Notes under the pieces: model-generated
Told to the model about the DNA's origin: nothing
What the model saw: only the letters and a program-made list of their open reading frames with translations
The model's database searches: none
Shown here: positions 52,078-61,303 of the stretch, piece after piece
Layout of the letters: each line of letters opens with the position of its first letter
How positions within the stretch are numbered: the stretch's first letter is position 1
DNA from: Amycolatopsis sp. EV170708-02-1
GTDB taxonomy: Bacteria > Actinomycetota > Actinomycetes > Mycobacteriales > Pseudonocardiaceae
NCBI RefSeq assembly: GCF_022479115.1
Contig: NZ_CP092497.1
Span: 2,170,001-2,234,000 of the forward strand
Reading direction: 5' to 3'
DNA length: 64,000 nucleotides
Translations under genes and position numbers: made by a program

Positions 52078-52749
52078 TCACTCTTCGGCGTCGCGGACCA
52101 GCAAGGCGATCTGGACCCGGTTTTCGACGCCGAGCTTGGAGAGCATGCTGCTCGTGTGCGCCTTCACCGTCGCGACGGTGATGTCCAGCCTTCGCGCGAC
52201 GTCGGTGTTGGAAAGCCCTTCGGCGATGGCGCCCGCCGTCTCGCGTTCGCGGTCGGTCAGCGTGGCCAGCAGCCCGCGGGCGGTTTCCCGCGACGCCCGG
52301 CGCGCGTCGGACGAATGCGGTCCGGTGGCAGCGGTGATCAGCCGGGCCGTGGCGGCGGGCGAGAGCGCGGGTTCGCCGGTCGCGACCGTCCGGATCGCCG
52401 CGAGGATCCGCGGCGGCGGGGTGTCCTTGAGCAGGAATCCGAGCGCGCCGACGCGCAGCGCGCCCAGCACCATCTCGTCCGAGTCGAAGGTGGTGAGCAC
52501 CAGCACCCGGGGCGGCTCCGGGAGGCCCAGGATCTCCTCGGTCGCGCTCAGCCCGTCGCGTCCGGGCATCCGGACGTCCATCAGGACGACGTCGGGCCGC
52601 TGCTCCCCCACCACGGAGACCGCGGCGTCGCCGTCCGCGGCCTCACCGACCACGACGAGGTCGGGTTCGCCGTCGACGATGAGCCGCAGCGCCATCCGCA
52701 CCAGATGCTCGTCGTCGACCAGCACGACCCGTACCCGTTCGCCGTCCAT
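52078..52749 (-). CDS. NarL/FixJ family response regulator
   Basis: 223 residues. The receiver domain has the acidic pair DDE near residue 11, phospho-acceptor Asp in VVLMDVRMPG and Lys in FLLKDTPP. The LuxR HTH (about 160-215) reads LTDRERETAGAIAEGLSNTDVARRLDITVATVKAHTSSMLSKLG. It begins directly after the stop of the histidine kinase gene, its partner. Confidence 0.95.
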   Translation of the reverse strand: MDGERVRVVLVDDEHLVRMALRLIVDGEPDLVVVGEAADGDAAVSVVGEQRPDVVLMDVRMPGRDGLSATEEILGLPEPPRVLVLTTFDSDEMVLGALRVGALGFLLKDTPPPRILAAIRTVATGEPALSPAATARLITAATGPHSSDARRASRETARGLLATLTDRERETAGAIAEGLSNTDVARRLDITVATVKAHTSSMLSKLGVENRVQIALLVRDAEE

Positions 52750-53931
52750 TCACTCGCTCCCTTCGCGGACCGGCCACGGCAGGCGCGCGGCGAGCACGAA
52801 TCCGCCGCCGGGTTCCGCGTGGTGGTCCAGTTCGCCGCCTGCCAGTTCGACCCGCTCGGAGAGACCGAGCAGGCCGAATCCCGACGCGGGCGGGCCCGAG
52901 ACCGCCCGCACCGCACCGGAATCCCGGACCGTCGCCCGCAACCCGTCGCCCGGACTTCCTTCGACGGTGACGACGACGTCCGCGCCGGGCGCGTGTTTGC
53001 CCGCGTTGGTCAGCCCTTCCTGGACGATCCGGTAGACGGTCCTCGCGATCGCGTCGGGCGGCTCGCCTTCGGTCGTGGTCTTCATCGTGACGGCCAAGCC
53101 CAGCGCCCGCGCGTCGGCGACGAGCGCGGGCAGGTCGGCGAGCGAGGGTTGCGGCGGCTCCAGTCCGTCCGGGTCCGCCCGCAGCACGCCGAGGACGTCC
53201 CGCAGTTCCTCCAGCGCCTGGTGGGAGCCGTCGGCGATGCCGCGCGCCAGCTCCGCGACCTGATCGGCGGGCAGATCCGGGCGATGCCCCAGCACCCCGG
53301 CCTGCATCGCGACCAGCGAGACCCGGTGCGCGAGGACGTCGTGCATCTCGCGGGCGATCCGGTGGCGCTCCATGATCCGTGCCTCGGCCGCCCGCGCGGC
53401 CTGCTCCCGTTCGGCGCTCTCGACCCGGTCCCGCAGCGAGCGCACCTCCTCCCGGCGCGCGCCGATCGCGGCGCCCACGGCCACCACGATGCCCACCAGC
53501 AAGGTGGGGAGACTGATCACCACCCACAGCTGTGGCACCTCGCGCTGTGGGTAGAGGTCGGCGATCAGCACGGCCGTGGCCACGGACAACACCGCCGCGA
53601 CCGCCGTTTCGGCCGGTCGCCGCCGGGTGGCCAGCGAACAGAGCGCCAGCAGCGCCGCGCCACCGGCCAGCACCGACGCCGTCGAGGCGAGGATGACCGC
53701 GATGGCGATCACGACCGGGAAGCGGCGGCGCCACACCAGGGCGATCAGGCAGGCGAGCGCGATCAGCGGATCACCGGTGATCATCCACTCGACCCTCGGT
53801 CCCGACGCGCCGACCGGCAGTTGAGCCGCCGTGATGACCCAGAGCAGCACGCCCAGCGCGGCCGCGGCGAGCAGGCGCCAGGCCTGTCCCCACGGACGGA
53901 GGGGCGGCTGGGCGCCGGCGTCGGTGATCAC
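52750..53931 (-). CDS. Sensor histidine kinase (NarX-like, HisKA_3)
   Basis: 393 residues. Several hydrophobic helices fill the N-terminal 150 residues; the dimerisation box EREQAARAAEARIMERHRIAREMHDVLAHRVSLVA follows (His near 218), then the ATPase domain (VYRIVQEGLTNAGKHAPG, GFGLLGLSERVELAGG). There is no distinct extracellular sensor domain. It starts with GTG and is followed without a gap by its response regulator. Its targets are not evident. Confidence 0.93.
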   Translation of the reverse strand: MITDAGAQPPLRPWGQAWRLLAAAALGVLLWVITAAQLPVGASGPRVEWMITGDPLIALACLIALVWRRRFPVVIAIAVILASTASVLAGGAALLALCSLATRRRPAETAVAAVLSVATAVLIADLYPQREVPQLWVVISLPTLLVGIVVAVGAAIGARREEVRSLRDRVESAEREQAARAAEARIMERHRIAREMHDVLAHRVSLVAMQAGVLGHRPDLPADQVAELARGIADGSHQALEELRDVLGVLRADPDGLEPPQPSLADLPALVADARALGLAVTMKTTTEGEPPDAIARTVYRIVQEGLTNAGKHAPGADVVVTVEGSPGDGLRATVRDSGAVRAVSGPPASGFGLLGLSERVELAGGELDHHAEPGGGFVLAARLPWPVREGSE

Positions 53932-54182
53932 CGGCCCATCATGGTCGACCGGCCCGCGGCGGCGCAGCCGGACACGGGACTATCCCGGCCCCGACCTCGG
54001 TCGCGACGGGGATCGACTTTGGTCGGACACGAGGCGCGACGCGCTGCCGATGTGCGCCGGGGCCCGCGCGCGCGACGCTGTCGGCGGGTGCGGGGCGCAG
54101 CGTGTCGCGAAAGTGGCTTTCACGACGTCCTTTCTTCCCGCCCGGCGCAAGATTCACGACCGTGGACCAGGAGGTAGGAAGC

Positions 54183-54416
54183 ATGACCAAGGGCGGCTAT
54201 CTGGGACTGCAGATCTTCGGGATGGTGGCCCTCGCCGTCTTCGCGCAGGCCGCCATCCGCAGCCTTTTCGATCGTTCCGCGACCCAGCTCTGGGGCGCGT
54301 TCGACTGGGTACCCGGTGAGTGGGGCGGCAGGTTGATCGTGTTCCTGCTGCTCGCGGCCACCGGAACGGTCCTGGCGGGCTGGGCGCACGACCGCGCCAA
54401 ACGAGTGCCCCGCTAG
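54183..54416 (+). CDS. Small two-TM membrane protein
   Basis: 77 residues. Helices lie at about 7-24 and 47-64; the tail is HDRAKRVPR. GGAGG is just upstream of ATG 54183. No family recognised. The 251 bp before it, behind the histidine kinase start, hold nothing else I can identify. Confidence 0.6.
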   Translation: MTKGGYLGLQIFGMVALAVFAQAAIRSLFDRSATQLWGAFDWVPGEWGGRLIVFLLLAATGTVLAGWAHDRAKRVPR

Positions 54417-54505
54417 GAGGACGCCGGTCCGCTAGTATCCGCAGCCGGGCGTTTTCCGTCTACATCGGACCGAAAACGCGGGGCTGGTCGATCGCGGGAG
54501 AGTGC

Positions 54506-56818
54506 ATGGCGGACGGAGTCGGCTCGCTTGCGGGGTGGTCGGCCGATCCCACCGAAGTGACCAGCTACGTCGGCCGGGACGCCGAGACCGGTGAGGCGAA
54601 GCGCCTGCTGGAGGCGTCGTCGCTGGTCACGCTGACCGGGCCGGGCGGTGTGGGCAAGACCAGGCTGGCCTGGCGGATCGCGGCGGCCCACCGGGAGGCC
54701 ACGGCCGACGAGGTCGCGTTCGTGTCGCTGGCCGAGCTGCGGGAACCCGCGTTGCTGGTGCCGACGGTGGCGAACGTCCTCGGTTTCGGCGACCGCTCGG
54801 CGAAACCGGCCATCGAGGTCGTCGTCGAAGCCCTGCAGGCGAGCCGGTTGCTGCTCGTGCTCGACAACTGCGAGCATCTGGTCGACAGCTGCGCCTGGTT
54901 CGCCGACACCGTGGTCAGGGCCTGTCCCCAGGTGACCGTGCTGGCCACCAGCAGGCAGTCGCTCGGTGTGGCGGGCGAGCGCGTCCTGCCGGTGCCGCCG
55001 CTGGCGATCCCGGAACAGGGCGACTCCTTGGAACGCGTGCTGAACGACGATTCCGTGCGGCTGTTCGTCGACCGGGCGACCGCGGTCGCGCCGTCGTTCC
55101 GGCTCACCGAATCCGACGTCGAGCCGCTGATCCGGCTGTGCCGCAGGCTCGACGGGCTGCCGCTGGCCATCGAGCTCGCCGCCGTCCGCGCGCGGGCGCT
55201 GTCCGTGCGTCAGCTCGCCGACCGCCTCGACCGGCAGTTCTCCGTGCTGACGAAGGACCGGCGGGGGCGGCCGGAGCGGCACGAGACCATGCGGGCCCTG
55301 ATCGACTGGAGCCACGACCTGTGCACCGGGCCCGAGCGGCTGCTGTGGGCACGCGCCTCGGTGTTCTCCGGCAGCTTCGACCTCGACGCCGCCGAACAGG
55401 TGTGCAGCGGCGGCGAACTGCCACGCGAGCACGTCCTCGAAGTCGTCGACGGGCTGCTCGACAAGTCCCTCCTGCTGCGCGAGGAATACCCCGGCGGGGT
55501 GCGGTACCGCATGCTGGAATCGGTGCGCGAGTACGGCGCCGACAGGCTCGGCGAGACGGGCGGGACGGCGGAGTTCCGGAAACGGCACCGGGACTGGTTC
55601 GCCGAACTCGCCGGCCGGTACGCCGCCGAATGGCTGGAGACCGATCAGCTCGCCTGGATCGGACGGCTGCGGCGCGAACACGCGAACCTGCGCGTCGCCC
55701 TCGACTACTGCACCGGCGCCCCGGAGGACGCGAGCATCGGGCTCCGGATGCTGCGCGACAGCAAGGAGTTCTGGATCGTCCGCGGACTGAACACCGAAGG
55801 CCGGATGTGGGTCCGCCGCCTCGACGAGGCCGCGGCACCGGGTGTCCCGGAGCGGGCGCACGGGCTGTGGCTCTCCGGTTTCCTGGCGGTGGTGCAGGGC
55901 GACATGGACGCCCACCGGTGCATGCTGGAGAGGGCGGCCGCCGAAGCCGAGACGAGCGGCGACGAACTCGCCGCGGCGTACGTACTCCACGTCCGCGCCT
56001 ACGCCGCGCTGATCAACGACGAGATGGCCGAAGCGTCACGCCTGTTCGGCACGGCCATCGACCTGTTCCGCGCCCACGGCGAAGAGGGCGGGGACCTCTG
56101 GGCGAGTTACAACCACGGGCTCGCCGTCTGGCTGAACGGCGACATCGACCGCGGCCGGGCGATACTCGCGGAAGCCGTCGAGCGCTGCGTGCGGCGCGGC
56201 GAGGTCTTCTGGCGTGGCTGGGCACTGTGGTCGCGCGCCGCCGCCGAATACCTCCAAGGGGATCTCACCTTCGCCGAGCGCTGCTGCGAGCAGGTCCTGC
56301 GCTTGCACGAGCGGGTGGACGACCGCGTCGTCGTCGGGTTCACGCTCACCGTGATGGCGGGCTGCGCGGCCCGGACCAAGCGCCCCAACCGGGCGGCGAT
56401 CCTGCAGGGTGCCGCGATGAACGTCTGGCGCACGGTCGGCGCGTGGCCGACGCGGTACGAGGCGTTCACCGAACCCCTGCTCGCCGACACCGACACCGTG
56501 ACGACCGCACTGGGCTGGGAGGTCGCGGTCAAGGAATTCGCCGACGGCGCCGCGATGCCCACCCGTGACGCCATCGCGTACGCCCTCGAAGAACGCACCC
56601 CCGGCCCTCGGAAGCAACCCGCGCAGGTGCTCACCAAACGCGAGACCGAGATCGCGCACGTGATCGCCGAGGGCCTGACGAACCAGGAGATCGCCGACCG
56701 GCTCGGTATCGCCCGGCGCACGGTGGACACCCATATCGACCACATCCTCACCAAGCTCGGCTACTCGAACCGCGTCCAGGTGGCCACCTGGGTGACCCGG
56801 TCCGCGGATCCCGCCTGA
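54506..56818 (+). CDS. LuxR family regulator with N-terminal NB-ARC-type ATPase
   Basis: 770 residues. ATPase domain: Walker A LTGPGGVGKTRLA (about 49-61), Walker B LLLVLDNCEHLV, then LATSRQSLGVAGERVLPVPPL. A helical, TPR-like middle region (about 350-680) follows, and a C-terminal LuxR HTH (LTKRETEIAHVIAEGLTNQEIADRLGIARRTVDTHIDHILTKLGYSNR). This is a STAND-type transcription factor common in actinomycetes; the ligand is unknown. GGGAGAG lies before ATG 54506. Confidence 0.9.
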   Translation: MADGVGSLAGWSADPTEVTSYVGRDAETGEAKRLLEASSLVTLTGPGGVGKTRLAWRIAAAHREATADEVAFVSLAELREPALLVPTVANVLGFGDRSAKPAIEVVVEALQASRLLLVLDNCEHLVDSCAWFADTVVRACPQVTVLATSRQSLGVAGERVLPVPPLAIPEQGDSLERVLNDDSVRLFVDRATAVAPSFRLTESDVEPLIRLCRRLDGLPLAIELAAVRARALSVRQLADRLDRQFSVLTKDRRGRPERHETMRALIDWSHDLCTGPERLLWARASVFSGSFDLDAAEQVCSGGELPREHVLEVVDGLLDKSLLLREEYPGGVRYRMLESVREYGADRLGETGGTAEFRKRHRDWFAELAGRYAAEWLETDQLAWIGRLRREHANLRVALDYCTGAPEDASIGLRMLRDSKEFWIVRGLNTEGRMWVRRLDEAAAPGVPERAHGLWLSGFLAVVQGDMDAHRCMLERAAAEAETSGDELAAAYVLHVRAYAALINDEMAEASRLFGTAIDLFRAHGEEGGDLWASYNHGLAVWLNGDIDRGRAILAEAVERCVRRGEVFWRGWALWSRAAAEYLQGDLTFAERCCEQVLRLHERVDDRVVVGFTLTVMAGCAARTKRPNRAAILQGAAMNVWRTVGAWPTRYEAFTEPLLADTDTVTTALGWEVAVKEFADGAAMPTRDAIAYALEERTPGPRKQPAQVLTKRETEIAHVIAEGLTNQEIADRLGIARRTVDTHIDHILTKLGYSNRVQVATWVTRSADPA

Positions 56819-56821
56819 CGC

Positions 56822-57934
56822 TCACGCCACCTTCATCGGGGCGGCGGGCCCGGCCGGTTCGGCCGTGAGCAGCTCCGCGCGCAGGGCGATCCTCAGGTCC
56901 AGGCGGGACTGCGGGTCGTCGAGCCGGGCACCGAACAGCACCCGCAGCCGGCGCATGCGGTTCCGGACCGTCTGCGGGTGGACACCGAGGTTGGTCGCGA
57001 TCTCGGGCGCCCCGCCGCGGGCGGAGAGCATGGCGTCGAGGGTTTCGGCGAGTTTGGTGCGCTCGTTGGCGGGCAGCTCGGCGATCGGCGCCAGGCTGCG
57101 GGTCACCAGCGCGGTGGTGAGCACCTCGTCCGCGAACAGCCAGTGCGTGGTCAGGTGATCCGACCAGCGCACGAGCGGGCCGTCGTCGATCACCTCGCGG
57201 CGGACCAGCTCCAGCGTGCGGCGCGCCCAGCGCAGCGACACCGCGGCGTCGGCGGGTGCCACCGCGGGGCCGACCGCGGCCCGCGTCCCCGCCAGGACAC
57301 CGCCGATCTCGACGTCGTCGGGCACGAGCAGATGCGGGTACTCGCCGGTGAGATCGGCCAGCACCTCCGGGCCGAACGAGGCGCGGACGGCGCCGGGCTC
57401 GGCGGCGATGGCCACCACGCGCGCGGGCGGCACCCAGCCCGCCTCGGCCGCGAGTCCCGCCCATTTGGCGGGCGGACGGCCGCTCAAGATCTCTTTCAGC
57501 AGGTCTCGGCGCAGCTCGGCGATCGAGGGCGTGTGCGCGGCGCGGTAGGCCGCGGTGGACAGCCGGATCAGGACGTCGGAGCAGCGGAGCAGGGCCTCCA
57601 CCCCGGTGTCCATCAGGGCGGACCCGGCCCCGGGCTGCCGCGACAGCGAGGCCAGCGCGGGAAGGGCGCCGCGGCCAGCCGAGTGGTAGGCGCGGGAGAG
57701 CCGGTCCAGTTCCTTGCCCGCCGCGTACTCGGCGACGCCGACCTCGCGGAAGGCGTCCGCACCCGCCGCGATGCCCAGGTTCACCCCGTCGCGTTCCAGT
57801 ACCGAGGCGACGAACTCCGTGGCGCGCGCGTCGAACAGCGGCGCGTGCTCGGGCAGCGAATGCCGGATCCCGTCGACGACCACGCGGGCGATCACGAGGG
57901 CGGCGGAGCGGGCTGGGGCGTAGGACGCGGTCAT
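56822..57934 (-). CDS. PucR family transcriptional regulator
   Basis: 370 residues. A variable N-terminal sensing region, a middle GGDEF-like PucR segment, and the C-terminal HTH_30 (LAETLDAMLSARGGAPEIATNLGVHPQTVRNRMRRLRVLFG). ATG 57934 has GGAGGT upstream. It ends 3 bp from the convergent LuxR-ATPase gene. A perfect palindrome at 57979-57992 may be its own operator. Confidence 0.88.
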   Translation of the reverse strand: MTASYAPARSAALVIARVVVDGIRHSLPEHAPLFDARATEFVASVLERDGVNLGIAAGADAFREVGVAEYAAGKELDRLSRAYHSAGRGALPALASLSRQPGAGSALMDTGVEALLRCSDVLIRLSTAAYRAAHTPSIAELRRDLLKEILSGRPPAKWAGLAAEAGWVPPARVVAIAAEPGAVRASFGPEVLADLTGEYPHLLVPDDVEIGGVLAGTRAAVGPAVAPADAAVSLRWARRTLELVRREVIDDGPLVRWSDHLTTHWLFADEVLTTALVTRSLAPIAELPANERTKLAETLDAMLSARGGAPEIATNLGVHPQTVRNRMRRLRVLFGARLDDPQSRLDLRIALRAELLTAEPAGPAAPMKVA

Positions 57935-57978
57935 CGTCGACCTCCGGAGCAGCGGGAATCGTCGGGCCGCCGAGTCTG

Positions 57979-57992
57979 CTACTCCGGAGTAG
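57979..57992. promoter_or_regulatory. Palindromic operator candidate before the PucR gene
   Basis: CTACTCCGGAGTAG is a perfect 14-bp palindrome, 45 bp upstream of the start codon. Autoregulation is the simplest reading. Confidence 0.45.
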
Positions 57993-58055
57993 CGGGGCAC
58001 ATCGGGTGAATTACGTACTCGGGCCTGTCCGGCCTACGCATCACCCGTTCGTGAG

Positions 58056-58137
58056 GGGCTGAAGGGGACTTTCACCGCATGCGATGCGACGAAGGGGCCT
58101 TCACCGCGTCACATGCGGTGAAGGGCCCCTTCAGCCC
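58056..58137. repeat. Family C hairpin, copy 4
   Basis: 26-bp arms (58056-58081 and 58112-58137, beginning GGGCTGAAGGGG) with two mismatches, enclosing GAAGGGGCCTTCACCGCG. Same build as 38075-38157. It lies between the divergent PucR promoter and the 3' end of ilvD. Confidence 0.75.
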
Positions 58138-58149
58138 ACGGGCAGGGCT

Positions 58150-59829
58150 CTACTCGCAAACGGCTCCGTGCGCGGCGCTCCGCACGACCTTGGCGTACTT
58201 GCCGAGCACCCCGCGCGTGTACGCGGGCGCCTTGGGCGTCCAGCCCTCCTTGCGCGCCTCGATGTCGTCGATCCCGACTTCGAGCGTCCGGTTCGCGACG
58301 TCGAGCGTGATCGGATCCCCGTCACGCACGAACGCGATCGGCCCGGCGTCGACGGCTTCCGGGGCGATGTGGCCGACGCAGAGCCCGGTGGTGCCGCCGC
58401 TGAACCGGCCGTCGGTGATGAGCAGGACGTCCTTGCCGAGTCCGGCGCCCTTGATCGCACCGGTGATGGCGAGCATCTCCCGCATCCCCGGCCCGCCCTT
58501 GGGACCTTCGTAGCGGATGACGACGACGTCCCCGGCGACGATCCGGCCCTCGGCGAGCGCGTCGAGGGCCGCGCGCTCGCCGTCGAAGACCCGCGCGGTA
58601 CCGGTGAACGTCGACTCGTCGAAGCCCGCCGACTTCACGACCGCGCCCTCGGGCGCCAGCGAGCCCTTGAGGATAGTCAGCCCGCCGGTCTTGTGGATCG
58701 GGCGGTCGAGCGGGCGGATGATCTCGCCGTCGACCCCGGCGGGCGCGATGCCTTCGAGGTTCTCGGCCATCGTCTTCCCGGTCACGGTGAGCACGTCGCC
58801 GTGCATGAGCCCGGCGTCGAGCAGCGCCTTCATCACCACGGGGATGCCGCCGACCTTGTCGACGTCGTTCATCACGTACTTCCCGAACGGTTTGAGGTCG
58901 CCGAGGTGCGGGACCTTGTCGCCGATCCGGTTGAAGTCGTCGATGCGCAGATCGACCTCCGCCTCGCGCGCGATCGCGAGCAGGTGCAGGACGGCGTTGG
59001 TCGAACCGCCCAGCGCCATCACGACGGCGATCGCGTTCTCGAACGCCTCCATGGTCATGATCTGCCGCGCGGTGATGCCCTGGCGGAGCATGCCGACGAC
59101 GGCCTCCCCCGACCGGTGCGCGAAACCGTCACGACGCCGGTCGACCGCGGGCGGGGCGGCCGATCCGGGCAGCGACATGCCGAGCGCTTCGGCCACCGAC
59201 GCCATCGTGTTGGCGGTGTACATGCCGCCGCAGGCCCCTTCGCCGGGGCAGATCGCGCGCTCGATCTTGTCCACTTCGGCGCGGCTGATCTTGCCTGCCA
59301 GGCACGCGCCCACGGCTTCGAACGCGTCGATGATCGTGACGTCCTGGCCGTCGACCTGACCCGGCATGATCGAGCCGGCGTAAAGGAAGACGGAGGCGAG
59401 ATCGAGCCGGGCCGCGGCCATGAGCATGCCCGGCAGGGACTTGTCGCAGCCCGCCAGCAGCACGGAGCCGTCCAGCCGCTCGGCCATCATCACCGTCTCG
59501 ACCGAATCGGCGATCACCTCGCGGGACACCAGCGAGAAGTGCATTCCCTCGTGTCCCATGGAAATGCCGTCGGACACCGAGATCGTGCCGAACTCCAGCG
59601 GATAGCCACCGGCCGCGTGCACGCCGTTCTTGACCGCCTTGGCCAGCCGGTCGAGGGACAGGTTGCACGGGGTGATCTCGTTCCACGACGACGCCACCCC
59701 GATCTGCGGTTTCGCGAAGTCGTCGTCGCCCATCCCGACCGCACGGAGCATCCCGCGGGCCGCCGCGCGCTCGAGGCCGTCGGTCACGTCGCGCGAACGA
59801 GGTTTCAAATCCGGCTGGTCTTGCGGCAT
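58150..59829 (-). CDS. ilvD: Dihydroxy-acid dehydratase
   Basis: 559 residues, full length. Cluster cysteines are in ITPCNLSLD (Cys55), [11 protein letters not shown] and [17 protein letters not shown]; the substrate loop [14 protein letters not shown] and the C-terminal [15 protein letters not shown] are standard. It dehydrates dihydroxy-isovalerate and -methylvalerate in valine and isoleucine synthesis. GAAGGAAGG precedes the ATG. No other ilv gene is adjacent. Confidence 0.97.
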   Translation of the reverse strand: MPQDQPDLKPRSRDVTDGLERAAARGMLRAVGMGDDDFAKPQIGVASSWNEITPCNLSLDRLAKAVKNGVHAAGGYPLEFGTISVSDGISMGHEGMHFSLVSREVIADSVETVMMAERLDGSVLLAGCDKSLPGMLMAAARLDLASVFLYAGSIMPGQVDGQDVTIIDAFEAVGACLAGKISRAEVDKIERAICPGEGACGGMYTANTMASVAEALGMSLPGSAAPPAVDRRRDGFAHRSGEAVVGMLRQGITARQIMTMEAFENAIAVVMALGGSTNAVLHLLAIAREAEVDLRIDDFNRIGDKVPHLGDLKPFGKYVMNDVDKVGGIPVVMKALLDAGLMHGDVLTVTGKTMAENLEGIAPAGVDGEIIRPLDRPIHKTGGLTILKGSLAPEGAVVKSAGFDESTFTGTARVFDGERAALDALAEGRIVAGDVVVIRYEGPKGGPGMREMLAITGAIKGAGLGKDVLLITDGRFSGGTTGLCVGHIAPEAVDAGPIAFVRDGDPITLDVANRTLEVGIDDIEARKEGWTPKAPAYTRGVLGKYAKVVRSAAHGAVCE

Positions 59830-59892
59830 CGGGGCACCTTCCTTCGTGGCGGGACACCGGGCACGCTGCCAACCCCGCGCGTCCGGCGCAAC

Positions 59893-61173
59893 TCACCGCT
59901 CCGCGTTCGGCACACGGTGCAGCGCCACCCGGGTGATCGCGTGATGCTCGACGCCGAGCACTTCGGCCGTCCAGCCGGAGACCACCACGCGGTCGCCCGG
60001 CTTCTCCGGGATCCGCCCGAGGATCACGAGGATCAGCCCCGCGATCGTCGCGTACTCCCCCGGCGGCGCGTCGTGCAGCTCGACCCCGACGTCGACAAGG
60101 TCGTGCACCGGGAAGGTGCCGGGCAGGACCAGGGCGCCGTCCTTGCCGTCGCGCACGGCCAGCACGTCACGGTCGGTCTCGTCGTAGATCTCGCCGACGA
60201 TCTCCTCCAGCAGGTCCTCCAGCGTGACCATGCCCGCCACGGCGCCGTGCTCGTCGACCACCAGCGCCATCTGCTCCCGTTCGGCCTTGAAACTCCGGAT
60301 CGCGTCCGACACCCGCAACGAATCGGGGAACACCACCGCCGGCCTGACGACCTCGGCGAGGTCCTCGTGCTCGCCGAGCAGGTCGCGTAAATGCACCACG
60401 CCGACGACGTCGTCCAGATGGCCGCCGCGGGCGACCGGCGCCCGGGAATGGCCGGATTCGGCCAGCTGCCCGCGCGCGGAGCGCAGATCCTGCTCGGCGG
60501 CCAGGGTCACCACCGCCCGGCGGGGCACGAGTACTTCCCGCAGCCGTCGTTCGTGGATCTCCAAGGCGCCGTTGATGATCATGCGCTGCTCGGCGTTCAG
60601 GCCGCGTTGCGCCGAGACCAGTTCCCGGAGCTCCTCGGGGGACATCTGGTCCGGATCGGCTTCCGCCCGGCCGCCCAGCGCCCGCACGACGAAATTCGTC
60701 GACACGCTCAGCGCCCACACCACGGGCCTCGAAATCGCCGACAACAGGTTCAGCGGACGCGCCACCAGCAACGCCCACCGCAGCGCGTTCTGCATCGCCA
60801 GCCGCTTCGGGGCGAGTTCGCCGAGCACCAGTGTCAGGAAGGTGAGGACCATCGTCACCAGCGCGACGGCCACCGCGCCCGCGGCGTTGCCGAGGAAACC
60901 CAGCAGTGGCACCAGGGGTTGCGCCAGTGACACCGCCGCCGTCGCCGAGGCGAGGAACCCGGCGAGCGTGATGCCGATCTGGATCGTCGCCAGGAAACGA
61001 TTCGGGTCGCGCGCGAGCCGCACCAGCGTGCGGGTGGCCGCGCGGCCGTCGCGTTCCAACGTCCGCAGCTGCCCTTCGCGCAACGAGATCAGCGCCATCT
61101 CGCTGCCCGCGAACACCGCGTTGAGCACCACCAGCACCGCGACCAGCGCGATGTCGAACCCGTAGCCGCCCAC
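59893..61173 (-). CDS. Hemolysin family protein (CNNM, CBS pair, CorC_HlyC)
   Basis: 426 residues. The N-terminal CNNM membrane domain (about 1-190, with four hydrophobic segments, LVLGELAPKRLAM) is followed by two CBS domains (about 210-330, ALVVDEHGAVAGMVTLEDLLEEIVGEIYDE) and the C-terminal CorC_HlyC domain. Such proteins are linked to magnesium or cobalt efflux. GTG 61173 suits the GGGGA site better than GTG 61179. Confidence 0.93.
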   Translation of the reverse strand: MGGYGFDIALVAVLVVLNAVFAGSEMALISLREGQLRTLERDGRAATRTLVRLARDPNRFLATIQIGITLAGFLASATAAVSLAQPLVPLLGFLGNAAGAVAVALVTMVLTFLTLVLGELAPKRLAMQNALRWALLVARPLNLLSAISRPVVWALSVSTNFVVRALGGRAEADPDQMSPEELRELVSAQRGLNAEQRMIINGALEIHERRLREVLVPRRAVVTLAAEQDLRSARGQLAESGHSRAPVARGGHLDDVVGVVHLRDLLGEHEDLAEVVRPAVVFPDSLRVSDAIRSFKAEREQMALVVDEHGAVAGMVTLEDLLEEIVGEIYDETDRDVLAVRDGKDGALVLPGTFPVHDLVDVGVELHDAPPGEYATIAGLILVILGRIPEKPGDRVVVSGWTAEVLGVEHHAITRVALHRVPNAER

Positions 61174-61303
61174 AAGCACTCCCCGGCCCGCCGGAAGTGC
61201 AGAACATTACCGAGGTGGAAGCCCGTTCGCAGGAGTGCCGAGCCGGTGGCTACTGACACGTAGTTCCGATACCTTCGAAGGAACCCGTACGGACGGAGTC
61301 CTG

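Noticed and set aside
50560..54177. Plus-strand open frame of 1,205 codons
   Set aside because: It lies opposite the ABC ATPase, reductase and two-component genes, which have clear families and start sites. Its translation is Arg-, Gly- and Asp-rich with no domain.
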